From contig JAOZSQ010000055.1 of assembly GCA_029939595.1 (NCBI GenBank), positions 1-13,761 of the forward strand: DNA of 13,761 bases, in the 5' to 3' direction. This document shows positions 1-7,828 of the stretch, piece after piece (the stretch's first letter is position 1; each line of letters opens with the position of its first letter). The notes beneath the pieces are model-generated. The model did no database searches. It worked only from the letters and a program-made list of their open reading frames with translations, and had not been told where the DNA came from. Source of the stretch: EX4572-165 sp002254885. Lineage in GTDB: Archaea; Thermoplasmatota; E2; DHVEG-1. Both the position numbers and the translations under genes were made by a program.

Positions 1-3000
1 TTACGTTTCCACCATCATAATAATTTTCTGTATCATACCATTGCCAGAATGAAAAAGTTGCTGTAACACCATTTGGAATATTAATTCCAGTTGATTCAAG
101 TCTTGCATCTGCATCGTCAGGATAATTACTATCTAAATCTGTCCCCCAACAAAAGCTTCCAGAATGTGCAGCAGATGGCCCATTTGTTGGTGTTCCATAT
201 TCCCAAAGACCTCCACTAACAATATATTCCCCATTATCTGCTTCAAAGTCTTCCTCATAATCAAGGAATCCTTCAAACACAGAACAATTCACAAGTACAT
301 CTGTTTGTGGGTAAAAACCTTTATTTTGGACGGTTGCGTTAATTATATAATTTCCATACATCACATTTCCAATAGGTGAGTTTACCGAAATTGCAGCCAT
401 ATCATCCCCATAAACAACGGTGAGATAAACCGTCACTACAACATCAGGATCATCAAGGTCATTGCTTTCCACATGAATAAAGCCAACATAATCCCCTTCA
501 TCAAGACCTGTGGTATTCACAGTGATTAAAACATCATCAAAGTCATCAATTGCTATTGTTCCAGTATCTGGAGCTGCTGAAAGCCAAGATCCACCTAAAT
601 CACCACTAAACGTAATATTATAATTAAGAGACGCTTCTGCTGTATCAAGATTAAAAATAGTAAGCGTATCATCATCTGTTGCATCTGTTGGAACCATAAA
701 TGAAAACGAAGATGGCGATACATTTATTGCAGGAGCTGCAATAACATGAACTGTGCTATTCACTGCATTATTTTCATAATTATATTCATCATCAATAAAA
801 GCTGCATCTATACCAACTAGATACATCCCAATTGCTGGATTCCATGTGAATTCTACAACTTCTGATTGCATGCTAGTAAGTGATGAAATTATAGTATCAT
901 CAACAACTGTTCCATTGATAGTGAAATTTACAAGAATATCTGTTTCGGTATTATTTCCTACATTTCGCACTAATGCAGACACAGTTTGTGTTTCACCATG
1001 TGCTACATACTCTGCTATATTCAAATTTGATACTTGGATATCATGTTCTGGTACAAATGGTATTTTTAGTAATTGTGCAGGATCACCAAAAAGAGTTGAA
1101 CATTGTATGTTTTCACGCCATGATCCTTCCCAGTTAATACTTGGAGCAAGAGTGTCTTTTGCATACTGTTGAGCCTTTGCAAGCTGCCAATTATTCGACC
1201 CTCCACTTACACTTAAATTAAAACAATATTCCCAAAAGAGTTTCTGTTGAAGGGCACTACTTGAATTTGTACAATCAAGGTTCCCCCAACCATATCCGGT
1301 GTTATAAATTGCAGCAAATGCTAGTTCAGTATCTGAATGAAACAGCATAGAATGAAGAACACCATCATCAGATCCGCTCATTTCACCACAATGACAGCCA
1401 TAATCATGAATAAAGAAAGGTTTTGTATTATGATAATCTGCTTCCCAGCTACTTGCTCCTACATCAAGAGACATATCTGAATTTGCATGAGCTATACCAT
1501 TAAGGAGTGTTACTTTATCATTGCTAATATCATTTTTTAATCCTTCAATTGCTGCGCTTTCACTACCACCTTGCCATCCACCAGGATTTGGAGGTTCAGC
1601 AGTCCACATAACTGATGTATTATATTCAAAACCTGGGTTTGATGAATTCCATGTGTCAAATCCTTGTAAGAATCCAAGGAAACTTGGCCATGGACCATCA
1701 TGATTTGGATCTGGACCCATATAATTATTGGTTCCATATATTGTAAAATCTATAAAATCATCACCTTGACAACTCCAACCAGTATTTCCACCATAAAAAG
1801 CTGCGTTATCTAGATAATCTTTTTCGACTGAATCTTCATAATAAAAACATTTTGTCATCCAATTTGAAATATCAATTCCTTCATCACAAGGTATACTACC
1901 TATAAAAAGTTCAGAATAAAAATCGAAACTTGCATCATCTCCTTCTTCACCCCATGAGCTATCTTCATCACCATTAAAAGAGTTATCTAGATTGCTCCAA
2001 TAGATTTCCGCTTCAATATTTGATTCTGCTGATGAACTCATTAATCTTCGCTCTATTGCTCCTGGACCAGTTACATCTCCTGCGATAAGAACATATTCAA
2101 GACCCCAATCTTCATATGCATCCCTCAGGAACTCACGGATTAAAGCAGGAGTGTCATTAAAAAGACTATTACTGTCATAATAATCTGAACAAGCTTCAAT
2201 ATCCTCAACGGACACGATAGTGGTAACAATTCCCTGCGATGCCTTCCTTGCAATAAAATCATCCCAAGTGTAAGTCCCAGAGTAATCAGTTAAAATTTCT
2301 CGCGTGATAATGACATAATCATAAGATTGGCTAGGGCTGCAAAGACCGCCAGGATATTCTCTTGATCCCCTTGAAGGAATTGTATAAGTATCGGTCATTT
2401 CTGGGTTTACAACAATATTTTTTACCCATTGTCTATCCATATCATTATCTCGAATTGATGGTTTAAATGATTCAATATCTTCAAGTTCAATATCAATTAT
2501 TAGTTCTTCAAAAAACCATAGTTTTCCTTGAACCGGATTATATTTAATAGGATATAATTCCACGGTTAATATTTGATATCCCCTACAAGAAGAAACGTCC
2601 CTTGATGAATAAATATTCCCTGGATGCATCATATCTTCTTGATATATTGCTTCATCAACTGAAATATCACGTGGTTGGCTATGTCCAATCGGTACTGAAG
2701 GTTGATATGGTTCAATTGGTTGATCTTGTAAATTAAAATCACCATCGATATTAAATTCAGTTAAATCTTTTGTAATAATTCGGATATTACTAACTTGTTT
2801 TCCTTCTGGTATCATAATTTGCAGAGGTCTAATTAAAAGACTTGGTGCTCCTGGTTTAAAAGCTGTTGAAATTGTACCAGGCATTGATAGTGATGTATAT
2901 GATGTTTCATATAATTCAACCGTATTCATAGTCGGTTGACTAAAAGAACAGTCAATATACAGATGAGAGTTATTATTCCCATCATCAGCAGATATTGCTG

Positions 3001-3085
3001 AAAAAGTGGTTATAATCATTATTGAACAGATAAGAACGGCCTTCATTTGAATAAAATTAGTTTTTCTTTTTAGATTATTACTCAT
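1..3085 (-). CDS. Gingipain-like C25 cysteine peptidase, secreted, C-terminus missing at window edge
   Basis: An open frame runs from ATG at 3085 to the left edge without a stop (1028 complete codons), so the protein is partial at its C-terminus. Residues 1-35 form a signal peptide (basic start, hydrophobic 'AVLICSIMIITTFSAISA'). Residues 36-250 resemble the propeptide of C25 peptidases, with 'PGAPSLLIRPLQIMIPEG'. The catalytic domain spans about 254-676: 'YDYVIIT', 'VLIAGDV' (Asp337), the likely catalytic His533 in 'NGIAHAN', likely catalytic Cys564 in 'DYGCHCGEM', then 'FAAIYNTGYGWG' and 'LFGDP'. The His-Cys spacing of 31 is close to that of gingipains. Beyond it lie a CARDB-like domain (680-781), a BACON-like beta-sandwich (784-891), a second CARDB-like stretch and the start of a MAM/jelly-roll-like domain (946 on, 'LWEYGTPTNGPS', 'FSFWQWYDTE'). 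Family knowledge: C25 enzymes are secreted endopeptidases that degrade proteins outside the cell. Substrate specificity cannot be read here. A second C25 peptidase lies at 7829-11260. The start is backed by GGGGGA 7 bases upstream. Confidence 0.9.
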   Translation of the reverse strand, partial: MSNNLKRKTNFIQMKAVLICSIMIITTFSAISADDGNNNSHLYIDCSFSQPTMNTVELYETSYTSLSMPGTISTAFKPGAPSLLIRPLQIMIPEGKQVSNIRIITKDLTEFNIDGDFNLQDQPIEPYQPSVPIGHSQPRDISVDEAIYQEDMMHPGNIYSSRDVSSCRGYQILTVELYPIKYNPVQGKLWFFEELIIDIELEDIESFKPSIRDNDMDRQWVKNIVVNPEMTDTYTIPSRGSREYPGGLCSPSQSYDYVIITREILTDYSGTYTWDDFIARKASQGIVTTIVSVEDIEACSDYYDSNSLFNDTPALIREFLRDAYEDWGLEYVLIAGDVTGPGAIERRLMSSSAESNIEAEIYWSNLDNSFNGDEDSSWGEEGDDASFDFYSELFIGSIPCDEGIDISNWMTKCFYYEDSVEKDYLDNAAFYGGNTGWSCQGDDFIDFTIYGTNNYMGPDPNHDGPWPSFLGFLQGFDTWNSSNPGFEYNTSVMWTAEPPNPGGWQGGSESAAIEGLKNDISNDKVTLLNGIAHANSDMSLDVGASSWEADYHNTKPFFIHDYGCHCGEMSGSDDGVLHSMLFHSDTELAFAAIYNTGYGWGNLDCTNSSSALQQKLFWEYCFNLSVSGGSNNWQLAKAQQYAKDTLAPSINWEGSWRENIQCSTLFGDPAQLLKIPFVPEHDIQVSNLNIAEYVAHGETQTVSALVRNVGNNTETDILVNFTINGTVVDDTIISSLTSMQSEVVEFTWNPAIGMYLVGIDAAFIDDEYNYENNAVNSTVHVIAAPAINVSPSSFSFMVPTDATDDDTLTIFNLDTAEASLNYNITFSGDLGGSWLSAAPDTGTIAIDDFDDVLITVNTTGLDEGDYVGFIHVESNDLDDPDVVVTVYLTVVYGDDMAAISVNSPIGNVMYGNYIINATVQNKGFYPQTDVLVNCSVFEGFLDYEEDFEADNGEYIVSGGLWEYGTPTNGPSAAHSGSFCWGTDLDSNYPDDADARLESTGINIPNGVTATFSFWQWYDTENYYDGGNV

Positions 3086-3092
3086 TTTTTTG

Positions 3093-3098
3093 TCCCCC
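3093..3098 (-). promoter_or_regulatory. G-rich ribosome binding site of the first C25 peptidase
   Basis: On the minus strand GGGGGA lies 7 bases before ATG 3085. It can pair with the archaeal 16S 3' end (CCUCC) if a G-U wobble is allowed. Similar G-runs precede the genes starting at 6857 and 11260. Confidence 0.55.
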
Positions 3099-3189
3099 AG
3101 ACAAAATTAAATTATTCCTATATTATTTTTTAATATTTAGTTATTTGCATTATTTAATATTAACTTTTTAATATATATAATTTATGCAA

Positions 3190-3197
3190 TATATAAA
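3190..3197 (-). promoter_or_regulatory. Candidate TATA box for the C25 peptidase gene
   Basis: The minus strand reads TTTATATA, which matches the archaeal TATA consensus. Transcription would start about 25 bases downstream, giving a leader of roughly 80 bases before ATG 3085. The whole 3086-3336 gap is so AT-rich that other TATA-like words occur (for example near 3172-3184), so the choice is tentative. Confidence 0.4.
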
Positions 3198-3259
3198 TAA
3201 TAATATTAATTATAATAATAGGATTTTATTGCTGAAAATACAAGAGATACTTTTAAAAT

Positions 3260-3304
3260 AAAAAAACAAATATCAATAATCAACATCATTTTATATTGAA
3301 AAAA
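3260..3304 (-). terminator. Oligo-T tracts after the Ig-like protein gene
   Basis: Downstream of the stop at 3337 the minus strand carries T6 (3299-3304) and then TTTGTTTTTTTATTTT (around 3255-3270). Archaeal intrinsic termination relies on such T-runs without a required hairpin. No other gene or RNA structure was recognised in the 3086-3336 gap apart from the promoter listed separately. Confidence 0.4.
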
Positions 3305-3336
3305 TAATATTTTGTTTTAATTTACAGAAACAAATA

Positions 3337-4434
3337 TTAAAATATTGACATGAAATTAAAGACCCTAAATGAAAAGGTTTGACTAACAATATTTCCAGCA
3401 AAATCCTCAACATTAATTGTAAGCCTATGTGTACCAACAAGACGTTTATTGATCTTCAATTCATAAGGTCCATCATACAATGTCTCATATAAAATTCCAT
3501 CCAAATTGACTCGCACATATGAAATTCCAAAATTATCATCTACTTGTATTGTAAGAGGAATTTTTCCAATTATAAATGTGCTTTTTAATGGTATAATTTT
3601 CTTTGAAAAGACATACAAACCACCAACTGGAGAACTTACATTAACAATTGGTTCGGTATTATCAACAGTGATTTCAAGTGTAGATTGATCTAGAAAATCA
3701 AGATTAAAAAATATAGATACCAATCCATCTTTTATTTGACATGAAACAAATAAAATATCCCATGTTGCAACTGACCCATCAAACATATCTGGAATAACAA
3801 GATCTAAACCAAAACAATTTAAATCCACAGTAATCTGCTCACGTATGATATGATTTCCATTTACAATTGTTGCAGTTATCCTAAGCGTGTCACCATTACG
3901 TACATATTTATTACTCCCCGTATCAAGATTCACAATTGATGTTTTACTAATTCTTAGGTTTGAATTATCATTATCAATATGAATCAATCCACTATTATCA
4001 ATACCCAATTTTTTTTCTGAATTCATTGCCTCAATTTTTAAAAAATAATGGCCATCAGAAAGATCTGAACAATCCCAAACATATTCTCCCGTATTATCCA
4101 ATGCCTGATCATGGATACGAAACCAAGTATCTTCCGCCTGATTATTACAATAAATATATATCTGAAGAGAGTCATCTTTTGAATCAAATGCCTCCCAACT
4201 TACCAATACTGATTTCTTAATGATTGATCCTTGTAATGGTGACAGAAGTATAACTGTAGGATATTCATCAGCAGATATGATCATTAAAGGAGAAAAAAGT
4301 GTTGAATAAATCATAACAAATATGATACCAATAACGAAATATTTTCTATATAATTTAGCCTTTTTCTCTTTAGTATTAACTAAACAAATTATTTCTTTGA
4401 CCTGCGTTCTTTCAACAAATCCCTTTTCATTCAT
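3337..4434 (-). CDS. Secreted protein of three Ig-like domains, unknown function
   Basis: This 365-residue protein has no recognised enzyme motif. A basic N-region of about 31 residues ('KEKKAKLYRKY') precedes a hydrophobic stretch (32-54) ending 'MIISADEY', with a likely cleavage near Ala55. Three beta-sandwich domains follow: residues 58-155 ('SPLQGSIIKKSVLVSWEAFD', 'GEYVWDCSDLSDGHYFLKI'), 156-260, and a terminal Ig-like module 262-365 ('SSPVGGLYVFSKKIIPL', 'IIGKIPLTIQVDD', 'GTHRLTINVEDFAGN'). The last module recurs at the C-termini of the proteins at 7829-11260 and 11414-12955. Its role is probably structural or in binding at the cell surface; that is inference. The start at ATG 4434 is backed by AGGTG 8 bases upstream, and no in-frame ATG, GTG or TTG lies between it and the hydrophobic segment. 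The gene sits 92 bases after the DUF11/PKD gene, with its own TATA-like site. Confidence 0.85.
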   Translation of the reverse strand: MNEKGFVERTQVKEIICLVNTKEKKAKLYRKYFVIGIIFVMIYSTLFSPLMIISADEYPTVILLSPLQGSIIKKSVLVSWEAFDSKDDSLQIYIYCNNQAEDTWFRIHDQALDNTGEYVWDCSDLSDGHYFLKIEAMNSEKKLGIDNSGLIHIDNDNSNLRISKTSIVNLDTGSNKYVRNGDTLRITATIVNGNHIIREQITVDLNCFGLDLVIPDMFDGSVATWDILFVSCQIKDGLVSIFFNLDFLDQSTLEITVDNTEPIVNVSSPVGGLYVFSKKIIPLKSTFIIGKIPLTIQVDDNFGISYVRVNLDGILYETLYDGPYELKINKRLVGTHRLTINVEDFAGNIVSQTFSFRVFNFMSIF

Positions 4435-4442
4435 CGATATGA

Positions 4443-4447
4443 CACCT
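4443..4447 (-). promoter_or_regulatory. Shine-Dalgarno site fixing the start of the Ig-like protein
   Basis: AGGTG on the minus strand, 8 bases before ATG 4434, matches the archaeal GGAGGTG consensus. It supports the far-upstream start and hence the unusually long N-region of the signal sequence. Confidence 0.6.
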
Positions 4448-4470
4448 AAGAATTATATGGTTATCAATAT

Positions 4471-4478
4471 CTTTTAAA
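4471..4478 (-). promoter_or_regulatory. Candidate TATA box for the Ig-like protein gene
   Basis: TTTAAAAG on the minus strand, about 37 bases before ATG 4434. Initiation about 25 bases downstream would give a short leader that still includes the AGGTG site. Low-complexity AT-rich context limits certainty. Confidence 0.35.
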
Positions 4479-4516
4479 CATAGTATTAAAGTATTCTTGT
4501 ACAATAATTATCATTT

Positions 4517-4526
4517 AAAAAAAAAA
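4517..4526 (-). terminator. T10 tract directly after the DUF11/PKD gene
   Basis: The stop codon at 4527-4529 is followed immediately on the minus strand by ten T residues, a typical archaeal T-run terminator. It separates this gene from the Ig-like gene, which argues against a shared transcript. Confidence 0.55.
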
Positions 4527-6857
4527 TTAAGAAAAGAAAAAGGAAAGGAATGGAAATATTTGAAGGATCCATTCTATGAAATCATAAAATGGCAAATAAA
4601 TTCCATTTTTTATTTTTGGCATTGAAACCGAAAATGGATCTGACCATACACTCTCCAACCCGCCTGCATCTTTTACTTGTACTTTTAAAGTATATGACCC
4701 TTTACTATTCCAAACATGTGATCCAGATGCTGTTTGACCTGATGAGAACGGTCCTACCCATCCACTGTTTGTTCCATCTCCCCAATCAAAATAATAATAC
4801 AGTTGATCTCCATCTGGATCATTTGCATAAGCAGAATATGAATATGAAACTCCTGCTTTTCCAGATGTTGGTCCAGATAATATGGGTTTTGATGGAGCTG
4901 AATTATCTGCTATCTCAACAGATAAGATTATTGAAAAATCACTTTGAGCACCATGTTCATCTTCTGCTTTGACTTTAACTGAATAATAACCCGACGAACT
5001 CCATGCATGAGCTGTCGATATTGTGATTCCGCTTGAATAAAATCCTGTCCATTCATCTACAACATTATCACCATTCCAATCCCAACCATATTTAATTAGA
5101 TCATCATCTAAATCAGTAGTACTTGTTGTATATGAATAAACTTGATCAGGTTCCCCATTTGTTTCTCCATTAGGTTTAGATGGCTTATTTGGTGCATCAT
5201 TATCTGGAGGGTTTATAATAACTGATGCTGAATCAATATCATTCCGATGATCATCATCTATAACTTTTAATGATATCAAATATGTTCCATCATCACCCCA
5301 ATTATATGAAAAAGAGCTTCCTACGTAATCATCATAGAAACCATCATCATCTAAATCCCAATAATAAGCATAAGGTGGTGATCCTCCTGTTGCAGATCCT
5401 TCAATATAAATATTTTCACCAATTTCGCCATAATATGGCCCACCTGCATCTGCGCAAAGTGGACAATCTGCATTTACAGTTGCATTATCTTCTTTTATGA
5501 AAAAATGTCCGCTGCATTCTTGTGCTGATACAATTGCATGGTTAACACAAGGACCACATCCACTTATTTCAGAAACTAATGCATCAAATTCCACTGATGT
5601 TTGTCCTCCTGCACTGACATGTAAGCTAAGATTCCACCATATTGTTTTTCCATCAGAAGAAATAGCGGTTTGTATAGGAACCGCATCATTTGCATATATT
5701 AGACACTCTGGTAGTTCATCACGAATTCGAATATTATACAAAGTATAGCTACCATTTCCAATATAGTTAACAGTGATTCGAAAACGGAGTGTATCACCAA
5801 TTGATGCATCTACTTCATCCACCCAACTAGAATAATAAGAACTCCAAACCTTTTTTTCAATAATCATTCCTGATACCATAATATGAGCATCATCTGAATC
5901 TCCAACACCTTGACAAGTTGTGACAACACAGAAATTATCCACTTCCCCTACTGCATCTGCATGAGCAGTGAAGGTAATTTCAATAGTTTCACCAATATTA
6001 AGTGTAATAAACTCCCAAACAATCTCATGATCATCAGCAGAAATTGGCGTTATATTTGCATCATAGTTATAACTAAGGATTGATGGAAGTGTATCAACTA
6101 CATGAACCGAAGTTAAATTCATAAAACCAGTGTTTTCAATAAGAAGACGAAATTCAACATCATCACCCTCATAAATCGTTGTTGAATCCAGCCAACAACC
6201 ACCATCTTTAACATTTTTTATAATCGTAATATCAGGTTCAGGATCACAAATTACTTTAATTAAAGCAGAATCGGAGACATCAAGAGAACCATTGTTATAA
6301 ATAATATCTGCTGGATTGCATACATTAATAATTTTGCTAGGTGAAACCGTAAGATTATTTTCTAAATAATCTAAACCACAACAAATCGCTGTTGCATTAT
6401 AAGTAAAATTAAAATATTGATGTGGAAGAATTGGAGATTCTTTATCAACATGCCATACGACAGTATTATTTACTGTATAATATTGTTCAGGATTAATTGA
6501 TGGATGATATTCTAATGGTAAAGTCGCACTTCCAAGAATATACTCAAGATTACATGGTAGAATATCATATATTATACCTGACCAATGAACTTCATAATTA
6601 TCAATAGGATTATATATACTAATTTGAAATTGAACAATGTCTCCTTCATTAACGATTGCAGAATCAACAAATGCAGAACCATCCCATACAAGTTTTTCAA
6701 CTTCTATTGGCGGTAAATAGCTCATTGTTGATATGGTTTGATTATTTTCATCTGCTGTAATGGGCTGATGAAAAACGGTTGAAAAACTAATACATAATAA
6801 TGACAAAGTCATTAATATGCACATAAGACGTGTAATTTTATTATTTTTTTCATTCAT
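4527..6857 (-). CDS. Large secreted DUF11/PKD surface protein with hydrophobic C-terminal tail
   Basis: This 776-residue protein has a signal peptide (hydrophobic 10-28, cleavage near 'PITADEN'). Three DUF11-type beta-sandwich repeats follow at about 50-202, 208-330 and 330-463, each with the 'V.EGD.V.F.I.I.N' pattern and a 'LP' turn. Next come a PKD domain (465-549, 'CADAGGPYYGEIG', 'YYWDLDDDGFYDDY') and two Ig/PKD-like repeats (552-650 and 651-746) with 'DWNGDNVVDEWTGFYSSG' and 'YFDWGDGTNSGWVGPFSSG'. Residues 747-776 form a hydrophobic end ('FYDFIEWILQIFPFLSFFFS'). Fourteen cysteines occur after the signal peptide, including 'GCGPC' and 'CPLC'. No catalytic motif is visible. DUF11 and PKD domains are common in archaeal S-layer and adhesion proteins, so a surface scaffold or adhesin is the best guess. 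The C-tail may anchor it in the membrane. The start ATG 6857 is supported by GGGGGT 9 bases upstream. Confidence 0.88.
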   Translation of the reverse strand: MNEKNNKITRLMCILMTLSLLCISFSTVFHQPITADENNQTISTMSYLPPIEVEKLVWDGSAFVDSAIVNEGDIVQFQISIYNPIDNYEVHWSGIIYDILPCNLEYILGSATLPLEYHPSINPEQYYTVNNTVVWHVDKESPILPHQYFNFTYNATAICCGLDYLENNLTVSPSKIINVCNPADIIYNNGSLDVSDSALIKVICDPEPDITIIKNVKDGGCWLDSTTIYEGDDVEFRLLIENTGFMNLTSVHVVDTLPSILSYNYDANITPISADDHEIVWEFITLNIGETIEITFTAHADAVGEVDNFCVVTTCQGVGDSDDAHIMVSGMIIEKKVWSSYYSSWVDEVDASIGDTLRFRITVNYIGNGSYTLYNIRIRDELPECLIYANDAVPIQTAISSDGKTIWWNLSLHVSAGGQTSVEFDALVSEISGCGPCVNHAIVSAQECSGHFFIKEDNATVNADCPLCADAGGPYYGEIGENIYIEGSATGGSPPYAYYWDLDDDGFYDDYVGSSFSYNWGDDGTYLISLKVIDDDHRNDIDSASVIINPPDNDAPNKPSKPNGETNGEPDQVYSYTTSTTDLDDDLIKYGWDWNGDNVVDEWTGFYSSGITISTAHAWSSSGYYSVKVKAEDEHGAQSDFSIILSVEIADNSAPSKPILSGPTSGKAGVSYSYSAYANDPDGDQLYYYFDWGDGTNSGWVGPFSSGQTASGSHVWNSKGSYTLKVQVKDAGGLESVWSDPFSVSMPKIKNGIYLPFYDFIEWILQIFPFLSFFFS

Positions 6858-6866
6858 ATTGTCAAA

Positions 6867-6874
6867 TACCCCCT
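6867..6874 (-). promoter_or_regulatory. G-rich ribosome binding site of the DUF11/PKD gene
   Basis: TAGGGGGT on the minus strand ends 9 bases before ATG 6857. It is the same kind of G-run seen before the two C25 peptidase genes and can pair with CCUCC with one G-U wobble. Confidence 0.5.
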
Positions 6875-6902
6875 AATTTTTCCAATTCTCAATTCAAATA
6901 CC

Positions 6903-6912
6903 TCTTATATTT
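6903..6912 (-). promoter_or_regulatory. Candidate TATA box for the DUF11/PKD gene
   Basis: AAATATAAGA on the minus strand, about 46-55 bases before ATG 6857. It lies just downstream of the inverted repeat at 6923-6936. Tentative because of the AT-rich context. Confidence 0.3.
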
Positions 6913-6922
6913 AATAAACCTT

Positions 6923-6936
6923 ATGAATTTTTTCAT
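6923..6936. repeat. Inverted repeat ATGAA-TTTT-TTCAT in intergenic gap
   Basis: Perfect 5-base arms with a 4-base spacer, embedded in AAACCTTATGAATT. Near-copies occur at 7748-7760 and 11301-11314. The site lies upstream of the DUF11/PKD gene. It may be a regulator binding site or part of promoter or terminator sequence; nothing in the window decides. Confidence 0.4.
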
Positions 6937-7025
6937 AAAAAATTATTGAATTTTTGATATTCTTAAAATTATTGCTTTATATTAACCAGTAATATTTTCA
7001 ATATTTAATGAATATCTTCTCAATT

Positions 7026-7649
7026 TTAAACGACTTTATACCAAGTAGCAATATTATCCAAATACCCAATGGTTAACTCTTCATTATTCTCAGAAAAACT
7101 AAATGTATAACAGCCACCATCAAGTTGATCATCACTTGGATTATAGAAACATAGTTGTGAACCATTGATACTGAAATACCACCAATCAAGAACAGTTGCC
7201 CCCCATTGTCCTGTAAATAATGATTTTAATGTGCTATTGCTATAAAATGTCCAAAGTCCAGTTTGATTATTTCCAGACCATTCCCAAGTTCCAAAAAATT
7301 TATCAAAATAGGAGCTAGCATCCCCAATAAAAACAGTTTGTAAATCTGTATCACTTAATCCTTCATCATCAGTAACAGTTAATGAGATTAAGTAACTTTT
7401 TTCATTAGTAAAAATATAAGTTGTTTTTTCTTCATATCCAATATTTATACCATCAATTGACCAAGTATAATTTATGATTTCTTTATCGTCACTTGATGTG
7501 CTATTAAAATAAATTGTCATGTTAACTGAAACATTTTCTGGCTGAATTTCAAATGATGCAACAGGTGCTTTATTTGTTTCAATACAACCAGCAGTTAATA
7601 GATAAATGCTAATTATTCCAACCAATAATATCATTATTTTCTTTTTCAT
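7026..7649 (-). CDS. PKD plus lipocalin-like lipoprotein
   Basis: This 207-residue protein starts with a lipoprotein signal (basic 'MKKK', hydrophobic stretch, lipobox 'LLTAGC' with Cys22), so it is probably lipid-anchored on the outer face of the membrane. Residues 27-108 form a PKD domain ('APVASFEIQPENVSVN', 'YTWSIDG', 'YLISLTVTDDEGLSD'). Residues 112-207 look like a small lipocalin-like beta-barrel: 'FFGTWEWSGN', 'GLWTFYSNSTLKSLF', 'LCFYNPSDD', 'GGCYTFSF' and a final 'WYKVV'. Cys167 and Cys180 may form a disulfide. No enzyme motif is seen; such barrels often bind small ligands, but no ligand can be named. The gene stands alone, 168 bases before the DUF11/PKD gene and 179 bases after the second C25 peptidase. 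No Shine-Dalgarno site precedes ATG 7649, and a TATA-like ATATAAAAA lies only 27-35 bases upstream, which suggests a leaderless or very short-leader transcript. Confidence 0.85.
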   Translation of the reverse strand: MKKKIMILLVGIISIYLLTAGCIETNKAPVASFEIQPENVSVNMTIYFNSTSSDDKEIINYTWSIDGINIGYEEKTTYIFTNEKSYLISLTVTDDEGLSDTDLQTVFIGDASSYFDKFFGTWEWSGNNQTGLWTFYSNSTLKSLFTGQWGATVLDWWYFSINGSQLCFYNPSDDQLDGGCYTFSFSENNEELTIGYLDNIATWYKVV

Positions 7650-7675
7650 ATGTTTCTACGTATTTAACTTGATTC

Positions 7676-7684
7676 TTTTTATAT
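7676..7684 (-). promoter_or_regulatory. Candidate TATA box of a near-leaderless lipoprotein gene
   Basis: ATATAAAAA on the minus strand, inside AAAGATATAAAAAG, lies 27-35 bases upstream of ATG 7649. With the usual archaeal spacing, transcription would begin within a few bases of the start codon, in line with the lack of a ribosome binding site. Confidence 0.45.
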
Positions 7685-7747
7685 CTTTTCATTTAAAACT
7701 CATATTTTACCTGATTATTATCTATTTTTAGGAATCATTGAAACTTT

Positions 7748-7760
7748 ATGAATTCTTCAT
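7748..7760. repeat. Inverted repeat ATGAA-TTC-TTCAT in intergenic gap
   Basis: Perfect 5-base arms with a 3-base spacer. It shares AAAC-Y-TTATGAATT with the site at 6917-6930. It lies 92-111 bases from ATG 7649 and about 70 bases past the stop of the second C25 peptidase. Function unknown. Confidence 0.4.
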
Positions 7761-7828
7761 TGGACTTATTTCTTAGGATTATAAAATGATTATAAATCAT
7801 TTATTTAGCATTTTTTCAATTTTCATTT

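Noticed and set aside
846..1172. Plus-strand open frame of 108 codons opposite the first peptidase
   Set aside because: It is antisense to the CARDB-like region of a continuous coding frame and its product resembles no known domain.
3270..3300. Box C-like ATGATGT on the minus strand, as a C/D box small RNA
   Set aside because: The box is imperfect, no convincing box D pair was found at the right distance, and the region is otherwise simple AT-rich sequence.
3086..3336. Possible small gene or RNA in the AT-rich gap
   Set aside because: No open frame with a plausible start, no stable structure and no tRNA-like pattern were seen; the gap is explained by a terminator and a promoter.
4517..4526. 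Homopolymer run as a possible assembly error breaking a gene
   Set aside because: It lies just outside the coding frame, after the stop codon, and all neighbouring frames are continuous with complete domains.
4589..4972. Plus-strand open frame of 127 codons opposite the DUF11/PKD gene
   Set aside because: It lies antisense inside a well-supported gene, has a low-complexity His/Leu-rich product and no start context; the same applies to other open frames opposite or overlapping the long minus-strand genes.
7786..7800. Inverted repeat ATGATT-ATA-AATCAT between the second peptidase and the lipoprotein gene, as a hairpin terminator
   Set aside because: The arms are only six bases and AT-only at the core, and no T-run follows on the minus strand. 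It is as likely to be chance in AT-rich DNA.
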